Origin: an uncultured Sulfitobacter sp.
GTDB lineage: Bacteria; Pseudomonadota; Alphaproteobacteria; Rhodobacterales; Rhodobacteraceae
Assembly: GCA_947492925.1 (NCBI GenBank)
Contig: CANLOQ010000003.1
Coordinates: forward strand, 124,001 to 188,000
Reading direction: 5' to 3'
DNA: 64,000 bases
How positions within the stretch are numbered: position 1 is the stretch's first letter; the number at the start of each line of letters is the position of its first letter. Below the pieces are notes generated by a model, which was given only the letters and a program-made list of their open reading frames with translations, did not search any database and was not told the DNA's origin. Position numbers and translations under genes: made by a program. Below are positions 13,380-23,326 of this stretch, piece by piece.

Positions 13380-14735
13380 TCAGGGGCAGAACAGATCGTT
13401 ACCCAAGGCAAAGACCATCAGAGACAACACAAGCGTCAGTCCAATCGTCATCAGGATGCGCAACGCCTTATCGCTGGGCGGTTTACCGGTCACCGCCTCA
13501 TAGGCGTAGAATGTCAGGTGCCCACCATCAAGCGCCGGAACCGGGAACAGGTTCAGGAGCCCAACCGCCGTACTAAGCACCGCAATGAAGTAGATGAATG
13601 ACTGCGCGCCCTGACTGGCCATCGCGCCCGAGGCCTGCGCGATACCGACCGGCCCGCTCAGGTTACAGGTGCTGATATTGCCGACAATCATTTCCCGCAG
13701 CCCCGAAATGGAACCGGTAATGATCCGCCATGTGTTTTCTACACCGCCCACCAGCGCCTCGCCCACACCGGGCGTATCGGTGGCGGCTTCAAACGACATG
13801 CCGCCCGCAATCCCGATCCGCAAGGCACGTTTGAACGAACCGTCTGGTTGCGGCTCATCCACGGCTTTGGGGGTCATCGTAAACTCAAGGCTCTCGCCGG
13901 CGCGCCAGACAGTCAGATCAAGCGGTGCCCCGTCAGAGCCTTCAACAGCGTCTTTTAGCTCAGAAAACGCAAAAACGTCTTTTCCGTCGATTGCTGTGAT
14001 CACGTCACCGGGTGCCAGCCCGGCGGCGATTGCAGCCGATTGCGGCACCACCTGCAAAACGATGGGTGGCAGAAAATAAGGACCCTGTACCGAAACATCA
14101 CGCCCGTCGCGGCGCACATCATAGCTAAGCGTCGGCTGTTTTGGCAGCCCCGCTATAAATTCACTGTAGCTTGCCGCATCCTCAGGAATTGAATCGCCCT
14201 CGATGCCCAAGACCTCATCGCCCGGGGAAAGCACATTCTGCCCTGTCAGCGCGGTCGGCATCGGGCGCAATTCGCCCACAGTCAGAGGGTCACGCGGCAC
14301 GCCGGAGGTGTAGGCCACCGCAAAGAAGATCAATATCGACATCGCAAAGTTGAACGCGGGGCCCGCCGCGACGGTCAGTGCACGCGCCCAAAGCGGGGCA
14401 CCGTGCATGGTATGACGTGCAGCTTCGGGATCATCGGCAACCGCGGCCATTGCCGCTTCGTCCTTGCCAGAGGCCGCATTCGCGTCGCCCGCAAATTTCA
14501 CGTATCCGCCAAAAGGCAGCGCTGCGATTTGCCATTTCGTCCCGTGTTTATCATCGCCCGACCAGATCACCGGCCCAAAGCCAAGGCTGAACACATCCGC
14601 CTTGATCCCGCACCAGCGCCCGACGATGTAATGGCCGTATTCATGGACCGCGACAATCACCGAAAGCGCGATGATAAACGCCAGCAACGTCCAGATCAGA
14701 CCGCCAAATTGCGGTATCAGCCCAACAATATCCAA
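13380..14735 (-). CDS. rseP: Site-2 protease RseP
   Basis: 451 aa intramembrane zinc metalloprotease. HEYGH at residues 31-35 sits in the first membrane segment, and the second catalytic region is NLFPVPALDGGH near the C terminus. Two PDZ-like stretches are seen in the middle (around VVPQSAAIAAGLAPGDVI). It cleaves membrane-bound anti-sigma factors and remnant signal peptides. It lies four bases after dxr, the common dxr-rseP-bamA order. Confidence 0.94.
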   Translation of the reverse strand: MDIVGLIPQFGGLIWTLLAFIIALSVIVAVHEYGHYIVGRWCGIKADVFSLGFGPVIWSGDDKHGTKWQIAALPFGGYVKFAGDANAASGKDEAAMAAVADDPEAARHTMHGAPLWARALTVAAGPAFNFAMSILIFFAVAYTSGVPRDPLTVGELRPMPTALTGQNVLSPGDEVLGIEGDSIPEDAASYSEFIAGLPKQPTLSYDVRRDGRDVSVQGPYFLPPIVLQVVPQSAAIAAGLAPGDVITAIDGKDVFAFSELKDAVEGSDGAPLDLTVWRAGESLEFTMTPKAVDEPQPDGSFKRALRIGIAGGMSFEAATDTPGVGEALVGGVENTWRIITGSISGLREMIVGNISTCNLSGPVGIAQASGAMASQGAQSFIYFIAVLSTAVGLLNLFPVPALDGGHLTFYAYEAVTGKPPSDKALRILMTIGLTLVLSLMVFALGNDLFCP

Positions 14736-14739
14736 TGCT

Positions 14740-15912
14740 CTACCCTGCTTTTTTCTGAATGGCCGCCTGTGCAGCCTTTCGTGCCAAATGGTCTACTTCC
14801 AGCACGTTATCAAGGGTCATGGTGGCAGCAATATGGCCATCTGACGCGGCGACTGTGTTCATCGCCTCTTCAACCACCTCTGCCATCCGGGTGAATCCGA
14901 TTTGGCCCGCGATGAAACCATCCAGTGCCGCTTCCTTGCCTGCGTTGAACACCGCGCCCATCATACCACCCGCCTGCATCGCTTCGCGCGCAAGGCGCAA
15001 GGCAGGCCATCGGGCCTCGTCGGGGGCGCGGAATTCAAACTGACCGATGGCCGCAAGGTCAAGGCGTTCAACAGGCAGGTCCTGTCGGTAAGGATGATGC
15101 AGTGCGAACCCGATCGCATGGCGCATATCGGGCGGGCCGACATGCGCCATCAGAGCGCCGTCGTTAAAGCCCACCAGCGCATGCACCATTGATTGTGGAT
15201 GAACCAAAACCTCGATCTGATCCGGTTGCACATCGAAAAATTCATGTGTTTCAATAATTTCCATCGCTTTGTTGAACATGGAAGCGGAATCGATGGTGAT
15301 CCGTTGCCCCATATCCCAGTTCGGATGACTTGATGCCTGGTCCAACGTGGCCTGCGGCAGATCCTCAATCGGCCAGTCGCGAAAAGCGCCACCACTGGCA
15401 GTGATGATTATCCGCTCGACGCTGGCCATGTCCTCCCCGATCAGTGCCTGAAAAATCGCGGAATGCTCTGAATCAACGGGCAGAATACGGGTGCCACAGG
15501 TGCGCGCGGTTTCAAGCACCAGCGCACCGGCGCAAACCAGCGATTCCTTGTTGGCCAAAGCCAGCGTGGTGCCTTGCTCCAATGCAGCCAACCCCGGCGC
15601 AAGGCCCGCCGCCCCCACAATGGCCGACATGATCCAATCGGCGGAGCGCGTGGCACTTTCGGTAATGGCCTGCGTGCCTGCCGCGGCTTCCACGCCGCTG
15701 CCATGAAGCGCCGCGCGCAAATCATCCAGACGGGTTTCATCCGCCGTCACGGCAACATCTGCCCGCAGGCGGATCGCGTCATGCGCAAGTTGTTTGATGT
15801 TTGTGGCCCCGGTAAGCGCGACAACGTCATATTCCTCGGGCGCGCGCGCAATCAGATCAATCGTGTTCTGCCCGATGGACCCGGTCGCGCCCAGAATGCT
15901 GACCCGTCTCAT
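14740..15912 (-). CDS. dxr: 1-deoxy-D-xylulose 5-phosphate reductoisomerase
   Basis: 390 aa. Second step of the MEP isoprenoid pathway, converting DXP to MEP with NADPH. The NADPH-binding motif GATGSIGQNT is at residues 9-18. The metal and substrate region PVDSEHSAIFQ and the loop ITASGGAFRDWP are present, as is NKAMEIIETHEFFDV. It supplies precursors for the undecaprenyl pathway of the neighbouring uppS. Confidence 0.96.
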   Translation of the reverse strand: MRRVSILGATGSIGQNTIDLIARAPEEYDVVALTGATNIKQLAHDAIRLRADVAVTADETRLDDLRAALHGSGVEAAAGTQAITESATRSADWIMSAIVGAAGLAPGLAALEQGTTLALANKESLVCAGALVLETARTCGTRILPVDSEHSAIFQALIGEDMASVERIIITASGGAFRDWPIEDLPQATLDQASSHPNWDMGQRITIDSASMFNKAMEIIETHEFFDVQPDQIEVLVHPQSMVHALVGFNDGALMAHVGPPDMRHAIGFALHHPYRQDLPVERLDLAAIGQFEFRAPDEARWPALRLAREAMQAGGMMGAVFNAGKEAALDGFIAGQIGFTRMAEVVEEAMNTVAASDGHIAATMTLDNVLEVDHLARKAAQAAIQKKAG

Positions 15913-15915
15913 CTG

Positions 15916-16701
15916 CTAGCCCAGACCGGGTGGAAAACCGATGAATTGCCCTACGACCAGCAAGAACAACGATGCACCAAGCATCCCGTCGAACCGGTCC
16001 ATCAGCCCGCCGTGACCCGGAATCAGGTTCGAGCTGTCCTTGACGCCCATTTTGCGTTTCATCCCGGATTCAGCGATGTCACCCATCTGGGATGCCATTG
16101 AAACAGCAACGGAAATCCCCATCAATTGAAGACCGGCACCGGTGTTGATCGAAAAAACCAGCCCGACAAGTGCCGCACCAATCCAGCCCGATGCCGTGCC
16201 CGCCCATGTTTTCTTGGGACTGACTGCAGGCCAGAACTTTGGCCCGCCAATCATGCGCCCGGCAAAATATCCCACGACGTCCGTCACCACCACAACCAGC
16301 ACCAGCCACAGCATCCAGCCAAAGCCCAGATCGTCGCGCACCTGCATCATGCCGTATCCGGCCATAAGGATCATGACCGTGAAGGCCATGTAAATCGTCC
16401 GGTCCCGCTCAAGCTGACCAAACCCCAAGAGCGCCGGTGCCAGCAGCACAGGCAGCGCAAAGCCAACCGGCAAATAGATCGACAGGAACACCGCAAGACC
16501 CGTCACCGCGCCCAGCTGCAATTGCACGTGGCGCACGCCAGGACGCAGAATGCCGACAAGCTCCCAAACCATAAGCCCACAGATCAGGCCCACCAGAAGG
16601 TGAAAGATGTGGCCGCCAAGTGCGATCCCCGCCAGACCAATGACCGTCATGGCGGCTCCGGCCCCCATGCGGGCTGAAAGATCAGACCATTTTTCCGCCA
16701 T
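15916..16701 (-). CDS. cdsA: Phosphatidate cytidylyltransferase CdsA
   Basis: 261 aa with about seven membrane segments. Makes CDP-diacylglycerol for phospholipid synthesis. The C-terminal family signature is present (SQMGDIAESGMKRKMGVKDS and IPGHGGLMDRFDG). The ATG at 16701 has AGGAG eight to nine bases upstream; a longer in-frame extension would overlap uppS and is not needed. Three bases separate it from dxr. Confidence 0.93.
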   Translation of the reverse strand: MAEKWSDLSARMGAGAAMTVIGLAGIALGGHIFHLLVGLICGLMVWELVGILRPGVRHVQLQLGAVTGLAVFLSIYLPVGFALPVLLAPALLGFGQLERDRTIYMAFTVMILMAGYGMMQVRDDLGFGWMLWLVLVVVVTDVVGYFAGRMIGGPKFWPAVSPKKTWAGTASGWIGAALVGLVFSINTGAGLQLMGISVAVSMASQMGDIAESGMKRKMGVKDSSNLIPGHGGLMDRFDGMLGASLFLLVVGQFIGFPPGLG

Positions 16702-16718
16702 CTCGGACTCTCCTGCCT

Positions 16719-17459
16719 CTAAGCCTTGACCGCGCCAAAACGCCGTTCGCGTCCACCGTAAGACGCACAAAGCGCGCCAAATTCGGCGCGGGTGAAATCG
16801 GGCCAGAGGGTGTCGATAAATTCGTATTCCGCATAGGCCGATTGCCAAAGCAGAAAGTTTGAGATCCGCGCCTCGCCACTGGTGCGGATGACGAGATCTG
16901 GATCAGGTAAAACGTAGGTATCCAAATACTTTGGCAGCGTTTCTTCATCCACGTTATCGGGATTGAGGCGTCCTTCAGCAACATCCTGTGCCAAGCGCTG
17001 GGTGGCGCGGGCCACCTCGTCGCGACCACCGTAGTTCAGCGCAATTGTTAGATTGACATGGTCGTTGTGAGCCGTTGCCTCTTCCAGCTCGTTCATCAGC
17101 TTGATCAGCTTGTCGTCCAGCCTGACGCGGTCCCCGATGAATCGAACCCGCACACCGCGTTCGCGCAGGTGGCGCATTTCCTTGCTGATATAGCGCCGGA
17201 AAAGCGTCATCAGCCCCGCAACCTCAACCTGTGTGCGTTTCCAGTTTTCTGTCGAGAAGGCAAAAATCGTGAGGTATTTGACGCCGAAATCCGGGCAGGC
17301 TTCGACAATTTCGCGGACTCGCTTGGCACCTGCGTGGTGCCCGAACAACCGTGGCCGTCCGCGCTGGGTGGCCCAACGGCCGTTGCCGTCCATGATGATC
17401 GCCACGTGCCGGGGGCAACCTTCTACTGTGGCGTCCTGAGGATCAGCGGCGGCGGTCAT
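16719..17459 (-). CDS. uppS: Undecaprenyl diphosphate synthase UppS
   Basis: 246 aa cis-prenyltransferase that makes the lipid carrier for peptidoglycan and O-antigen. The pyrophosphate-binding motif IMDGNGRWA and the conserved TIFAFSTENWKR and PDLVIRTSGEARISNFLLWQ are present. I chose the ATG at 17459, although its ribosome site is weak; TTG at 17510 or GTG at 17504 would add up to 17 residues and sit closer to frr, so the start remains open. Confidence 0.93.
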   Translation of the reverse strand: MTAAADPQDATVEGCPRHVAIIMDGNGRWATQRGRPRLFGHHAGAKRVREIVEACPDFGVKYLTIFAFSTENWKRTQVEVAGLMTLFRRYISKEMRHLRERGVRVRFIGDRVRLDDKLIKLMNELEEATAHNDHVNLTIALNYGGRDEVARATQRLAQDVAEGRLNPDNVDEETLPKYLDTYVLPDPDLVIRTSGEARISNFLLWQSAYAEYEFIDTLWPDFTRAEFGALCASYGGRERRFGAVKA

Positions 17460-17521
17460 GTCAACTGATGATACTTTCGATTGTTTTCGAGGGGCATGAG
17501 ACACGCACAAAGGTGATCCGC

Positions 17522-18085
17522 TCAGACCTGCATGATCTCGGCTTGTTTGCTCTCAAGCTGTTCGTCGATCATGGCAATGAACTTGTTGGTCATATCCTGC
17601 ATCTCGCCTTCCCAGATCTTCTGATCGTCCTCGGACATGCCATCGCCCTTGGCTTTCTTAATCTGGTCCATGCCGTCGCGGCGGATGTTACGGATCGAAA
17701 CGCGGGCATTTTCGGCGTATTGCCCCGCCACCTTGGTCAGTTGCGTCCGGCGTTCTTCGTTCAACTCCGGGATCGGCAGCATGATGATCGTGCCGTTCAG
17801 CTGCGGGTTGATGCCCAGCCCGCTTTCACGGATTGCCTTCTCCACCTTGCCAACCAAACCCTTGTCCCAGACATTGATCGTCACCATACGCGGCTCGGGC
17901 ACGTTCACCGTGCCAACCTGATTGATCGGCGTCATGGACCCGTAAGCATCGACCATCACCGGTTCCAGCATGGACGCAGAGGCACGGCCCGTGCGCAAGG
18001 ATGCAAACTCTGTCCGCAGGGATGTGATCGCCCCGTTCATGCGGCGTTCAAGGTCATCGGTATCAAGCATAAATTCGTCGGACAT
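17522..18085 (-). CDS. frr: Ribosome recycling factor
   Basis: 187 aa, the standard length. With EF-G it splits terminated ribosomes. The N-terminal [27 protein letters not shown] region (residues about 10-36) and [24 protein letters not shown] are family signatures. It normally follows pyrH directly; here a gene on the opposite strand has separated the two. Confidence 0.96.
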   Translation of the reverse strand: MSDEFMLDTDDLERRMNGAITSLRTEFASLRTGRASASMLEPVMVDAYGSMTPINQVGTVNVPEPRMVTINVWDKGLVGKVEKAIRESGLGINPQLNGTIIMLPIPELNEERRTQLTKVAGQYAENARVSIRNIRRDGMDQIKKAKGDGMSEDDQKIWEGEMQDMTNKFIAMIDEQLESKQAEIMQV

Positions 18086-18140
18086 CCTGCACCCTTCATT
18101 GCCTTTTTCAGCTTCGTTTCAGGTATAGATCAACAGCGCC

Positions 18141-18174
18141 GCAAAAGACCAGTGGGCATTCTGCGGTCTTTTGC
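18141..18174. repeat. 34-bp inverted repeat in frr / LOV-kinase gap
   Basis: GCAAAAGACC at 18141-18150 and GGTCTTTTGC at 18165-18174 form a perfect 10-bp dyad with a 14-base centre. It lies in the 204-bp divergent region between the frr start (18085) and the LOV kinase start (18290). No U-run follows on either strand, so an operator is more likely than a terminator. Confidence 0.6.
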
Positions 18175-18289
18175 CGAAAACATTAGGACCCGAACAGCTT
18201 GATACTCCAGGTTGTGGCGCCAATTTATTAAGACAAAGGCGTGTTCATAATTTTTGGCCGCCCATTTGATGATCCAAGGATGATAACGC

Positions 18290-19333
18290 GTGGCTGACGG
18301 TAAGACTGGTATGGCGGGAAACGCAGTTCCTGACGGTGTGGCATCTCAGGCGCTGGCACGGGCACCCTATGCGCTGGTGCTGACAAATCCACAGCTTGAC
18401 GATAATCCCATCGTCTATGTGAACGCCGCGTTCGAGGAGATCACGGGATACAGCCGCGAAATGGCCATCGGGCGCAACTGCCGCTTTCTGCAAGGGGACG
18501 ATACCGATCAACCCGGCATCAGACAATTGCGCGACGCAGTGGCTGAGCGCAAACAGGCCCATGTGGTTTTGCGCAACTATCGCGCCGACGGCGAACAGTT
18601 TATCAATCGGCTCTTGATCGCTCCCCTGAACAAAGAAGAGGACGACGTGCCCTATTTCATGGGCATTCAGACCGTCGTGCCGGAAGGCGAGGAAAGCCGC
18701 GAACACATTGCCCAGCAGATCGAGGAAATCCAGCACCGGGTCAAAAACCACATGTCGATGATTGTCGGCATGATCCGGCTGCAGGCGCGCGATATCAAGC
18801 AATCAGCGGGCAAGGAATTTGACACGCTGGCGCGACGCATCGAGACGCTGCAACTGCTCTATGAAGAAATCAGCGCCGCAGATGCGCGCAGCAACAGCAA
18901 TGACGCCCCAGTGAACCTTGGTGCTTATCTGACACGTGTGGCCAATGCGATTGCCCACATCGACGGGCGCAGCGGCGTGCGCGTCAATGTCGATGCGGAC
19001 GAGATTGAGGTGCCGGTCAACACCGCCACCCAGCTTGGTCTTGCCCTGTCCGAAGTCATGACGAACGCCATGCAACACGCTTTTGTCGATCAGGAGTCCG
19101 GTCTGGTGGAGGTACGGGTGAAATCAATGAGCGGTGGCACCCTGCGCATTCAGGTTTCCGATGATGGGGTGGGCATTCCTCCGGATGTCGAATGGCCCGA
19201 GAAAGGCTCGCTCGGCGGGCGCATCGTGACGCAGTTGATACGCGGGCTTGATGCAAAGCTGCTGGTGGAACGGCAGATGTCGGGAACTTTGGTCATGATA
19301 GACGTGCCCCGCGCTCATACAATTGCTGAGTAA
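18290..19333 (+). CDS. LOV-domain blue-light histidine kinase (HWE/HisKA_2 type)
   Basis: 347 aa cytoplasmic sensor kinase. The LOV domain covers about residues 20-130 with the photoactive motif GRNCRFLQG (adduct cysteine C64) and the flavin-contacting NYRADGEQF. A HisKA_2 dimerisation domain follows with phospho-acceptor H149 in QHRVKNHM, then an HATPase (LSEVMTNAMQHAF, VSDDGVGIPP). It has no receiver or output domain, so a separate response regulator must take the phosphate; none is in the window unless CtrA-type cross-talk exists. It starts at a GTG with AAGGA upstream and lies between pyrH and frr on the opposite strand. Confidence 0.92.
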   Translation: MADGKTGMAGNAVPDGVASQALARAPYALVLTNPQLDDNPIVYVNAAFEEITGYSREMAIGRNCRFLQGDDTDQPGIRQLRDAVAERKQAHVVLRNYRADGEQFINRLLIAPLNKEEDDVPYFMGIQTVVPEGEESREHIAQQIEEIQHRVKNHMSMIVGMIRLQARDIKQSAGKEFDTLARRIETLQLLYEEISAADARSNSNDAPVNLGAYLTRVANAIAHIDGRSGVRVNVDADEIEVPVNTATQLGLALSEVMTNAMQHAFVDQESGLVEVRVKSMSGGTLRIQVSDDGVGIPPDVEWPEKGSLGGRIVTQLIRGLDAKLLVERQMSGTLVMIDVPRAHTIAE

Positions 19334-19360
19334 TCGCAAAAGTAGGCGGCGATCCGTCAG

Positions 19361-20089
19361 TTAGCCCTGCACCCGCGTATAAGTGCCCTCGCCCGCCAAA
19401 ATCCCGCGGAAGCCGCCCGGTTCATCCAGAGAGAAGACAATGATCGGCAGGTTGTTGTCCCGTGCCAGCGCAATCGCTGACGCATCCATCACGCCAAGCC
19501 GCTTGGCCAGCACGTCGTCATAGCTGACCGTGTCATAGCGCACCGCATCGGCGTGTTTGGCCGGATCCTTGTCATAGACGCCATCTACCTTAGTCCCTTT
19601 GAAAATCGCCTCGCAGGACATTTCGTTGGCGCGCAGCGTGGCGGCAGTATCGGTCGTGAAATAAGGGTTGCCGGTGCCTGCTGCAAAAATGCAGACGCGC
19701 TTTTTCTCAAGGTGGCGTACGGCGCGGCGGCGAATATACGGCTCTGCCACTTCGTTCATGGTGATGGCCGAAATAACCCGCGTGTGAATGCCCAGACCTT
19801 CCAACGCTGATTGCATCGCCAAGGCGTTCATGACCGTGGCAAGCATGCCCATGTAATCCGCGGTGGTCCGCTCCATCCCTTGCGCAGACCCTTGCAGGCC
19901 GCGGAAAATGTTGCCGCCGCCGATGACCATGCAAATCTCAACACCCATGTCGTGAACCGTCTGGACCTCGCGCGCGATCCTTTCGACGGTTGGTGGATGC
20001 AAGCCAAACCCCTGATCCCCCATCAATGCCTCGCCCGAGATTTTCAGCATCACACGGTCAAATGAGGTTTTGGGAGTGTCAGTGGACAT
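19361..20089 (-). CDS. pyrH: UMP kinase PyrH
   Basis: 242 aa hexameric amino-acid-kinase-fold enzyme phosphorylating UMP to [12 protein letters not shown], the glycine-rich [10 protein letters not shown] and [14 protein letters not shown] are family signatures. I chose the ATG at 20089 (MSTDTPKTS) with GAAAGG upstream. It ends 27 bases beyond the convergent LOV kinase stop. Confidence 0.96.
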   Translation of the reverse strand: MSTDTPKTSFDRVMLKISGEALMGDQGFGLHPPTVERIAREVQTVHDMGVEICMVIGGGNIFRGLQGSAQGMERTTADYMGMLATVMNALAMQSALEGLGIHTRVISAITMNEVAEPYIRRRAVRHLEKKRVCIFAAGTGNPYFTTDTAATLRANEMSCEAIFKGTKVDGVYDKDPAKHADAVRYDTVSYDDVLAKRLGVMDASAIALARDNNLPIIVFSLDEPGGFRGILAGEGTYTRVQG

Positions 20090-20181
20090 AAGGCTACCTT
20101 TCAGCCGGGGTGTTTCATTCTGCCGCAAAATGTCTCAAATGTCGGGCATGTTCAATGGACCGCGAAAGGTACAGGCTGGAA

Positions 20182-21066
20182 ATGGCACTCCCTTCTTCAC
20201 TTGCCCATGTTGTTAAGGCTGTGCCAGCCGGGCTGCCGGTGTTGATTGCGGGGCCGACGGCATCAGGAAAATCAGCACTGGCGCTGGAGATTGCAGCCCG
20301 GCAGGGTGGTGTCATTGTCAATGCGGATGCCAGTCAGGTTTATGACTGCTGGCGCGTGATCACCGCGCGTCCCTCAGCGGAGGAAGAAGCGCAGGCTCCA
20401 CATCTGCTTTACGGTCACATCAGCGCACAGACGCCCTATTCAACGGGTCATTGGCTGCGCGAAGTGACGCCACTGCTGACGGGGGCAGCTCGGCCGATCA
20501 TTGTGGGGGGCACCGGGCTTTACTTTGCGGCACTCACGAAGGGGCTGGCCCATATTCCCGAAACACCACCCGACGTGCGCCAACGCGGCGATAAAATGGC
20601 AACCGCGGACATGCTTGAAACACTGGACGGCGAGACGCGGGCCCGAATTGATACACAGAACCGCGCGCGGGTGCAGCGCGCATGGGAAGTGCTTGAGAAC
20701 ACCGGACGCGGTCTTGCGTCATGGCAGGATGACACGGCACCGCCCATCCTTTCGCCCAAGGATTGCCACCGGATCGTTTTTGATGTGGAGAAAGACTGGC
20801 TGAATGCGCGGATCGAACGACGTTTCGATCTGATGCTGGAGGGCGGTGCGCTGGAAGAGGTCGCAGCACAGCGCGATGCTTATGACCCCGCCCTGCCCGC
20901 GCACCGCGCCATCGGTGTGCCTGAGCTGATGCAGTATCTTCAGGGCGACATCACGCTGGACACAGCGCGAACCCGAACCGTGATCGCCACACGCCAGTTC
21001 GCCAAACGGCAACGCACATGGATGCGCAGCAAAATGACCGATTGGCATCGCGCGCACCCGGAGTGA
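20182..21066 (+). CDS. miaA: tRNA dimethylallyltransferase MiaA
   Basis: 294 aa. Transfers dimethylallyl to A37 of tRNAs reading UNN codons. The P-loop is [31 protein letters not shown] replaces the more common DSMQVY form, and [11 protein letters not shown] and RAIGVPEL are present. I chose the ATG at 20182, which leaves a short N-terminal tail before the P-loop; two earlier in-frame ATGs at 20155 and 20110 are less likely, and 20110 lies close to the pyrH start. It is divergent from pyrH. Confidence 0.93.
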   Translation: MALPSSLAHVVKAVPAGLPVLIAGPTASGKSALALEIAARQGGVIVNADASQVYDCWRVITARPSAEEEAQAPHLLYGHISAQTPYSTGHWLREVTPLLTGAARPIIVGGTGLYFAALTKGLAHIPETPPDVRQRGDKMATADMLETLDGETRARIDTQNRARVQRAWEVLENTGRGLASWQDDTAPPILSPKDCHRIVFDVEKDWLNARIERRFDLMLEGGALEEVAAQRDAYDPALPAHRAIGVPELMQYLQGDITLDTARTRTVIATRQFAKRQRTWMRSKMTDWHRAHPE

Positions 21067-21138
21067 GTTTACATTTAGCCATTTTTTTAGGCGCACTTCG
21101 GCCTTTATTTGCTCATTGATTGATAATATACGACTTTT

Positions 21139-21933
21139 ATGCATGCCACGGCACAGGACATCACCATCACAACCCTGCCCCAGTTTTCCGGTGGCGCAGA
21201 GTGGCGTCTGACACTCGCGCACGACCGGCCCGCGCATCTGTTAATCTGGATCACGCGCGGACAGGGCCGTATTCTGCTGGACGGGATGCGCCGGGGGGTG
21301 GGCGCGCATAACACGTTGTTTATTCCGGCTGAGAGCATCTTTGCCCTTGATCTGGGCCGCCAAACCACCGGGCACGTTGTGCAAATCCCCGTCGGAACCG
21401 ATCTGCGCCTGCCCGAAATTCCGCGTCATCTGCGCATTCGTGACGTGCAATCACAAGGAGAGCTCACCGGCCTGATCGAGGCCGCGACACGCGAGCATCA
21501 GGGCACGCGCGCCTTGCGCAATGACGCGCTTGAGGCGCACGCAGCGCTCATGTCAGTCTGGTTGCGCCGCCAGATCGTGCTGGATGAACATGTGCCGGAA
21601 AAACGCAATGCGGCGGCACGGCTCAGTCAGCGGTTTTGCGCCCTCCTGCCCGCCCGCCACGCCAGCGGCGCACCGATGGCCGATTATGCCGCTGATCTTG
21701 GTGTAACCGCCACGCATCTGACCCGCGCCGTCAAGGCCGCCACCGGCAAGACCGCCGCCGAGCTTTTGACCGAGCGCATTCTGCACGCATCCCGAACCCT
21801 TCTGGCCGACACAGACCAGCCCGCACGCGCCATTGCGCACCACCTTGGGTTTGGTTCTGCCGCCTATTTCACCCGGTTCATACAGCATCACACCGGGCAA
21901 CCACCCAGCAAACTGCGTGGTTTGCCCAAATAG
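21139..21933 (+). CDS. AraC-family transcriptional regulator
   Basis: 264 aa. The C-terminal AraC DNA-binding domain is at about residues 165-262, with two helix-turn-helix units (YAADLGVTATHLTRAVKAATG and AIAHHLGFGSAAYFTRFIQHHTGQPPSKLR regions). The N-terminal half looks like a cupin-type effector domain. It is followed after 294 bases by an ABC transporter operon on the same strand, which it may control; that link is inference from position only. Confidence 0.85.
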   Translation: MHATAQDITITTLPQFSGGAEWRLTLAHDRPAHLLIWITRGQGRILLDGMRRGVGAHNTLFIPAESIFALDLGRQTTGHVVQIPVGTDLRLPEIPRHLRIRDVQSQGELTGLIEAATREHQGTRALRNDALEAHAALMSVWLRRQIVLDEHVPEKRNAAARLSQRFCALLPARHASGAPMADYAADLGVTATHLTRAVKAATGKTAAELLTERILHASRTLLADTDQPARAIAHHLGFGSAAYFTRFIQHHTGQPPSKLRGLPK

Positions 21934-22227
21934 GAACGCGCACATAGGTCGTTTTTGGAACGGGTTCATGTCGCAAAATCACCTTTGGGGGACGTTTGTA
22001 GTTGTTGACCTTGCCCAATGACTTGTGCCTCATAGGGAACACGCAAGCGGATACGGCGAAAAGAAGCACTCACAACGTGCCGGAGCCGCAGCTGCGACAT
22101 GGGGGGCAAATCTACAACACAACATTGATCCTTCATCCGCTGCCCGTGGGCACCGGAAAAGCCATTTGGCCATCGGCCGCATAAATCCGGCGGGACAAAC
22201 CCGCCAAGCCACCAACAGGGGCGACAC
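21934..22227 (+). other. Intergenic region before ABC operon
   Basis: Non-coding as far as I can see, with no binding-protein gene or remnant of one. It contains a perfect hairpin GGCGGG-ACAAA-CCCGCC at 22189-22205. The hairpin ends 22 bases before the permease ATG, and the ribosome site AGGGGCG lies between them. Confidence 0.5.
22189..22205 (+). promoter_or_regulatory. Leader hairpin before permease gene
   Basis: A perfect 6-bp GC-only stem with a 5-base loop in the leader of the ABC operon. It has no U-run, so it is not a clear terminator; mRNA stabilisation or control of translation are possible roles. Confidence 0.35.
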
Positions 22228-23313
22228 ATGGGACTATTCATCTTACGCCGGCTGGGCGTGATGCTTTTGACGGCACTCTGCCTGACATTCATCGTGTTCT
22301 GGCTGACCAATCTTTATCCAAACCTCGAAAAGCTAGCGAAAACGCAAGGCAACTTCCGCATGTCGGACGAGGCCGTATCGTCTTACCTGGGCGATCGCGG
22401 GTATCTGCAGCCGATGCCGGTCAAGTTCGGGCAGTGGCTGGGCGTTCTGCCCGGCTGGGTGACCGAACAGGAAGACGGCGGCACCTTTGGCCGCTGTTTT
22501 GAGGCCGGCACCCCCGAGGAAGACCGCCCCAATCGCTGCGGTGTCATTCAAGGGGACTGGGGGTTTTCAACTGTCTTCAAGGACGATGTCGGACCCACCG
22601 TTGCCACCCGGTTGGCACTGACAGGCAAACTGATGCTCTGTGTGCTGCTGCTGATGGTGCCATCTGCCTTGATCGTGGGGGTTCTGGCGGGAATGCGGGA
22701 AGGGTCCAAGCTGGACCGGTCCCTGTCGACCTTTTCAATCGCGACCACGGCCACGCCCGAATATGTCTCGGGTGTGATCTTCATCGCTGTATTAGCGTCA
22801 TCAAAATTCGGATTGTCGCCGCTGCTGGCGGAATGGGGCTGGATTGATGGCAAGACGCTGTTTCTAGGCTCTGCCACATCCGCGATGGCCGATGCGACCT
22901 TCTGGAACTTTTTTCTGCCGGTCCTGACGATTTCGCTATATGGCATGGGCTATATCGCGCGGATGACGCGGGCCTCAATGGCGGAAGTCATGACAGCGCA
23001 ATACATCCGCACCGCACGCCTGAAGGGGGTAAAATTCGGCGATATCGTGCTGAAACACGCCCTGCGCAACGCGCTGATCGCACCGTTTACGGTGATCATG
23101 CTGCAAATTCCGTGGCTGCTGAATGGTGTCGTGATCGTCGAGACGCTCTTTAACTACAAGGGCTTTGGCTGGTTGCTGGTACAGGCGGCATCCAACAACG
23201 ATATCGAGCTTTTGTTGGCGGTTTCGGTCGTCTCTGTTGTCGTGGTTCTGGTGACCCAGCTGATTTCTGACATCGGCTATGTCTACCTCAACCCACGCAT
23301 TCGCATTTCCTGA
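22228..23313 (+). CDS. Peptide-type ABC transporter permease (DppB-like)
   Basis: 361 aa inner-membrane protein with six predicted membrane segments. The first is at residues 8-27. A periplasmic loop of about 100 residues follows, and the binding-protein-dependent permease domain starts near residue 130. The EAA-like loop is around ARLKGVKFGDIVLKHALRNA. It belongs to the oligopeptide/dipeptide/nickel transport family. The stop is 13 bases before the next permease start. Confidence 0.9.
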   Translation: MGLFILRRLGVMLLTALCLTFIVFWLTNLYPNLEKLAKTQGNFRMSDEAVSSYLGDRGYLQPMPVKFGQWLGVLPGWVTEQEDGGTFGRCFEAGTPEEDRPNRCGVIQGDWGFSTVFKDDVGPTVATRLALTGKLMLCVLLLMVPSALIVGVLAGMREGSKLDRSLSTFSIATTATPEYVSGVIFIAVLASSKFGLSPLLAEWGWIDGKTLFLGSATSAMADATFWNFFLPVLTISLYGMGYIARMTRASMAEVMTAQYIRTARLKGVKFGDIVLKHALRNALIAPFTVIMLQIPWLLNGVVIVETLFNYKGFGWLLVQAASNNDIELLLAVSVVSVVVVLVTQLISDIGYVYLNPRIRIS

Positions 23314-23326
23314 TAGGAGCACGCAC

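Noticed and set aside
18198-18227. CTTGAT ... CCAATTTA as a heat-shock sigma-type promoter for the LOV kinase
   Set aside because: The match to known RpoH consensus is partial and spacing is not decisive; mentioned only as weak context.
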